Shown in pieces: positions 7,890-9,592 of a stretch of 9,592 bases of DNA. The notes beneath the pieces were generated by a model. It was not told where the DNA came from, made no database searches, and saw only the letters and a program-made list of their open reading frames with translations. Source of the DNA: an uncultured Porphyromonadaceae bacterium (GTDB lineage: Bacteria > Bacteroidota > Bacteroidia > Bacteroidales > Muribaculaceae); NCBI GenBank assembly GCA_905193995.1, contig CAJJQT010000051.1:1-9592 (forward strand), read 5' to 3'. The stretch's first letter is position 1, and every line of letters begins with the position of its first letter. The translations under genes and the position numbers were made by a program.

Positions 7890-9200
7890 TCAATAGCCTT
7901 CGGCACGGAGTTTGACGTCGCCGATCGACAGAATGTCGCCCGGATTGATCACGAGGCCGTCGGTCGACACCTCTGTGGAGTTGACGAAGGTGCCGTTGGT
8001 GGAACGTTGCCACCGGCTGCCGCCGGTGTTCATGAGCCACTGGCCGTCGCGCACGACCCATGAGCCGAGCGTATAGTCGAGTTCAAGAGTGCAGTGGCGG
8101 CGCGACAGATAGGCCGACTGCGTTTCCTTGATCGATATGTCGTTGTTGACGGCCGGGTCGCGGCGTCCGACGGTAAGCACGGCACAGTCGCCCTTGAGCA
8201 TGTCGTCGAGACGGTATACGCGGCCGTATTCCTCGCCCTGCATCACGCGAAGCAGCACACCGTTGACCACCTTGCGGCTGAAGTCCTCGTGAGTCTCCAC
8301 TTCCTGTACCGGGCGGGCGTTGAAAGGACGCGGCACGCAAGCCATCACGTCGGCCGCGCTCTGCAGACGCTTCTGGAAGTTGGGATTGAGACAGCCCTCG
8401 AGCAGGGCGATCCACTGCCTGCTGTTGTCGAGATGCCGCAGGGCGTCGCGGTCCCAGTTGCCGGTGCGGCCGCGTTCGAGATAGGGCATCAGGTCGCGTT
8501 CGCCCTCGAGCACGCCGAAAGGCAGGCGCCCGCCCGTGAGCAGCTGGTACATCATCACGCCGAACGAGAATATGTCGGTCGTAGGCAGCACCGTGGCGTC
8601 GCGCACGGGTTTCACCTGCTCGGGGGGCATGTAGGCGTAGGTGCCGAAGATCTGCTTGGGACGTCCCATCAGATTGCGCTCGGTCATGCGCTTGTTGCGG
8701 TCGCCGGCGATGCCGAAGTCGGTCAGGGCAAAGGTGCCGTCGGCCTTCTGCAGCACGTTCTCGGGCTTGAGGTCGCGATGGACTTTCCCGGCCGAGTGCA
8801 GCGCGCGCAGGCCGCCGAGGACGTCTACGGCCACCTTGGCGTAGTCGAGCTTGCCGTTGGTGGCCAGGTGTATCAGGTCGCCTCCGGGACAGAATTCCAT
8901 CACGATGTACGGATTGCCGCCCGCGAAGCCGTGGTCGATCGAATGCACCAGATACGGCGAGTTGATGCGCCCGGTCTCATACTCCATGTCGAAGCGCAGG
9001 CTTAGCTGATGGCGTATCTCGGGGTGTACTTCCCACAGGCGCAGCAGCTTCAGGGCATAGCGGGCGCCGTCGGGGCCGCTCACCAGAAAGACGTTGCCGA
9101 ACGAGCCTTCGCCCAGCGGCTTTTCCACGCGGTACCGCCCGGCGATGGTATCGCCGGGCTGGTAACGCACGCTTTCTATCATTGGTATAGGAGAAGCCAT
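7890..9200 (-). CDS. Soluble Ser/Thr protein kinase with C-terminal FHA domain
   Basis: This 436-residue cytoplasmic protein has a full kinase domain at about 23-290: glycine loop GEGSFG (30-35), ALK with Lys51, a likely helix-C glutamate at 73, HRDLKPEN (141-148) with Asp143, DFG (161-163), GTYAYMPPE (186-194) and DIFSFGV (209-215). It is an RD kinase with every catalytic residue present and a long activation segment rich in Thr, Arg and Lys. An FHA domain follows at about 315-433, with GRRD (345-348), SRRH (366-369) and STNGTFVN (400-407). No membrane helix is seen. The kinase and phosphothreonine reader in one chain allow docking on phosphorylated partners or self-association after autophosphorylation. 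It lies 50 bases after the partial FHA gene and 40 bases before the FHA-protease gene, a probable target. The ATG at 9200 is preferred; Met7 would also keep the domain intact. Confidence 0.95.
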   Translation of the reverse strand: MASPIPMIESVRYQPGDTIAGRYRVEKPLGEGSFGNVFLVSGPDGARYALKLLRLWEVHPEIRHQLSLRFDMEYETGRINSPYLVHSIDHGFAGGNPYIVMEFCPGGDLIHLATNGKLDYAKVAVDVLGGLRALHSAGKVHRDLKPENVLQKADGTFALTDFGIAGDRNKRMTERNLMGRPKQIFGTYAYMPPEQVKPVRDATVLPTTDIFSFGVMMYQLLTGGRLPFGVLEGERDLMPYLERGRTGNWDRDALRHLDNSRQWIALLEGCLNPNFQKRLQSAADVMACVPRPFNARPVQEVETHEDFSRKVVNGVLLRVMQGEEYGRVYRLDDMLKGDCAVLTVGRRDPAVNNDISIKETQSAYLSRRHCTLELDYTLGSWVVRDGQWLMNTGGSRWQRSTNGTFVNSTEVSTDGLVINPGDILSIGDVKLRAEGY

Positions 9201-9250
9201 TGATTAATAGGATGATTGGAAAGTTGTCGTCAGAAAAACCCTCCTGCAGG

Positions 9251-9592
9251 TCAGTCCTCCTGGTCTGACCCGAAGATGAACATACGGTCGCCCATCAGGA
9301 TGACGTCGCCGTTGCGGAGCTCGGTCTTGCGGCCGGCGCGCACGAAAGTGGTCTGGAAGGTCGACTTGTCCTCGATGAACCACTTGCCGTCCTCATACGA
9401 TATGCAGGCCTGTTCGCGCGAAGTGATGGTGGAGTTGTTCGGGTCGACTTTTTCGCGGTTGAGACTCACGCTTTCGCCCTCGAAGGCCACTTCAGGCTGG
9501 GCGAGCACCTCCTTCTGGCGGGGTACAAGGGTGAGTTTGAATTCATGGATGATGGGCTGCACCAGCGGGTTGACGGTACCGGAGAACTTGCC
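9251..9592 (-). CDS. FHA-like domain protein, C-terminal part (5' end outside window)
   Basis: The frame is open from the right edge: 113 codons, then a TGA at 9251-9253. A GTG at 9562 is available, but ten in-frame codons precede it without a stop and it sits inside a sequence that reads as protein (GKFSGTVNPLVQP), so the true start is most likely to the right of 9592. The visible part is an FHA-type fold with strands and turns in the usual order: LNRE in place of the GR strand, SREQA in place of SRxH, and STFQTTFV where SxNGTxV is expected, then LRNGDVILMGDRMFIF near the end. The histidine and the asparagine of the classical motif are replaced, so binding to phosphothreonine is uncertain. 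It may be a diverged reader or a structural FHA module. What lies N-terminal, possibly a zinc ribbon or von Willebrand A domain as in related signalling loci, cannot be seen. Confidence 0.8.
   Translation of the reverse strand, partial: GKFSGTVNPLVQPIIHEFKLTLVPRQKEVLAQPEVAFEGESVSLNREKVDPNNSTITSREQACISYEDGKWFIEDKSTFQTTFVRAGRKTELRNGDVILMGDRMFIFGSDQED

Noticed and set aside
7850..7906. Upstream ATG at 7906 for the protease gene (544 residues)
   Set aside because: The extra 19 residues would overlap the kinase stop and have no domain content. The ATG at 7849 follows an A-rich stretch and gives a clean 40-base gap, though the longer form cannot be excluded.
2..9592. Type VI secretion locus
   Set aside because: Kinase, PP2C and FHA parts match its regulatory set, but no sheath, tube, baseplate or ATPase gene is present in the window.

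Overview
The window is one co-directional block of seven genes, all read from the minus strand (right to left). It looks like a Gram-negative Bacteroidota genome, probably order Bacteroidales. The signs are GC-rich coding sequence, start codons with A-rich or unremarkable upstream sequence instead of strong Shine-Dalgarno sites, an Ala-rich signal peptide, and domain styles common in gut Bacteroidales. The family and genus cannot be fixed from the sequence alone.

In transcription order the genes are: (1) the C-terminal part of a protein ending in an FHA-like domain, entering from the right edge (9251-9592); (2) a soluble Ser/Thr protein kinase with a C-terminal FHA domain (7890-9200); (3) a membrane protein with a cytoplasmic FHA domain, one transmembrane helix, a coiled coil and a periplasmic trypsin-like protease (6272-7849); (4) a secreted protein of unknown family (5244-6218); (5) a PP2C phosphatase with one transmembrane helix and a strongly acidic extracytoplasmic tail (3737-5185); (6) a tail-anchored FHA protein whose start codon overlaps the stop of the phosphatase gene (3120-3737); (7) a second Ser/Thr kinase joined through one transmembrane helix to a long periplasmic array of about 32-residue YD-type repeats, which runs off the left edge (2-3070). 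Genes are 40-58 bases apart or overlap by one base. No stretch over 300 bases lacks a gene. I see no hairpin terminator and no Bacteroides-type promoter between the genes, so one operon with its promoter outside the right edge is the simplest reading.

Taken together the locus is a phosphothreonine signalling cassette: two writers (kinases), one eraser (PP2C) and four readers (FHA domains, one of them degenerate). Three proteins cross the inner membrane with the signalling domain in the cytoplasm and something else in the periplasm (a protease, a YD-repeat array, an acidic tail), and a fourth is anchored by its C-terminus. An inside-to-outside relay, in which cytoplasmic phosphorylation controls a periplasmic protease and a repeat-rich surface or envelope module, is an attractive inference but is not shown by the sequence. 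The parts list recalls the kinase/phosphatase/FHA sets of type VI secretion post-translational control and of TerY-P triads, but no secretion or von Willebrand A gene is visible here.
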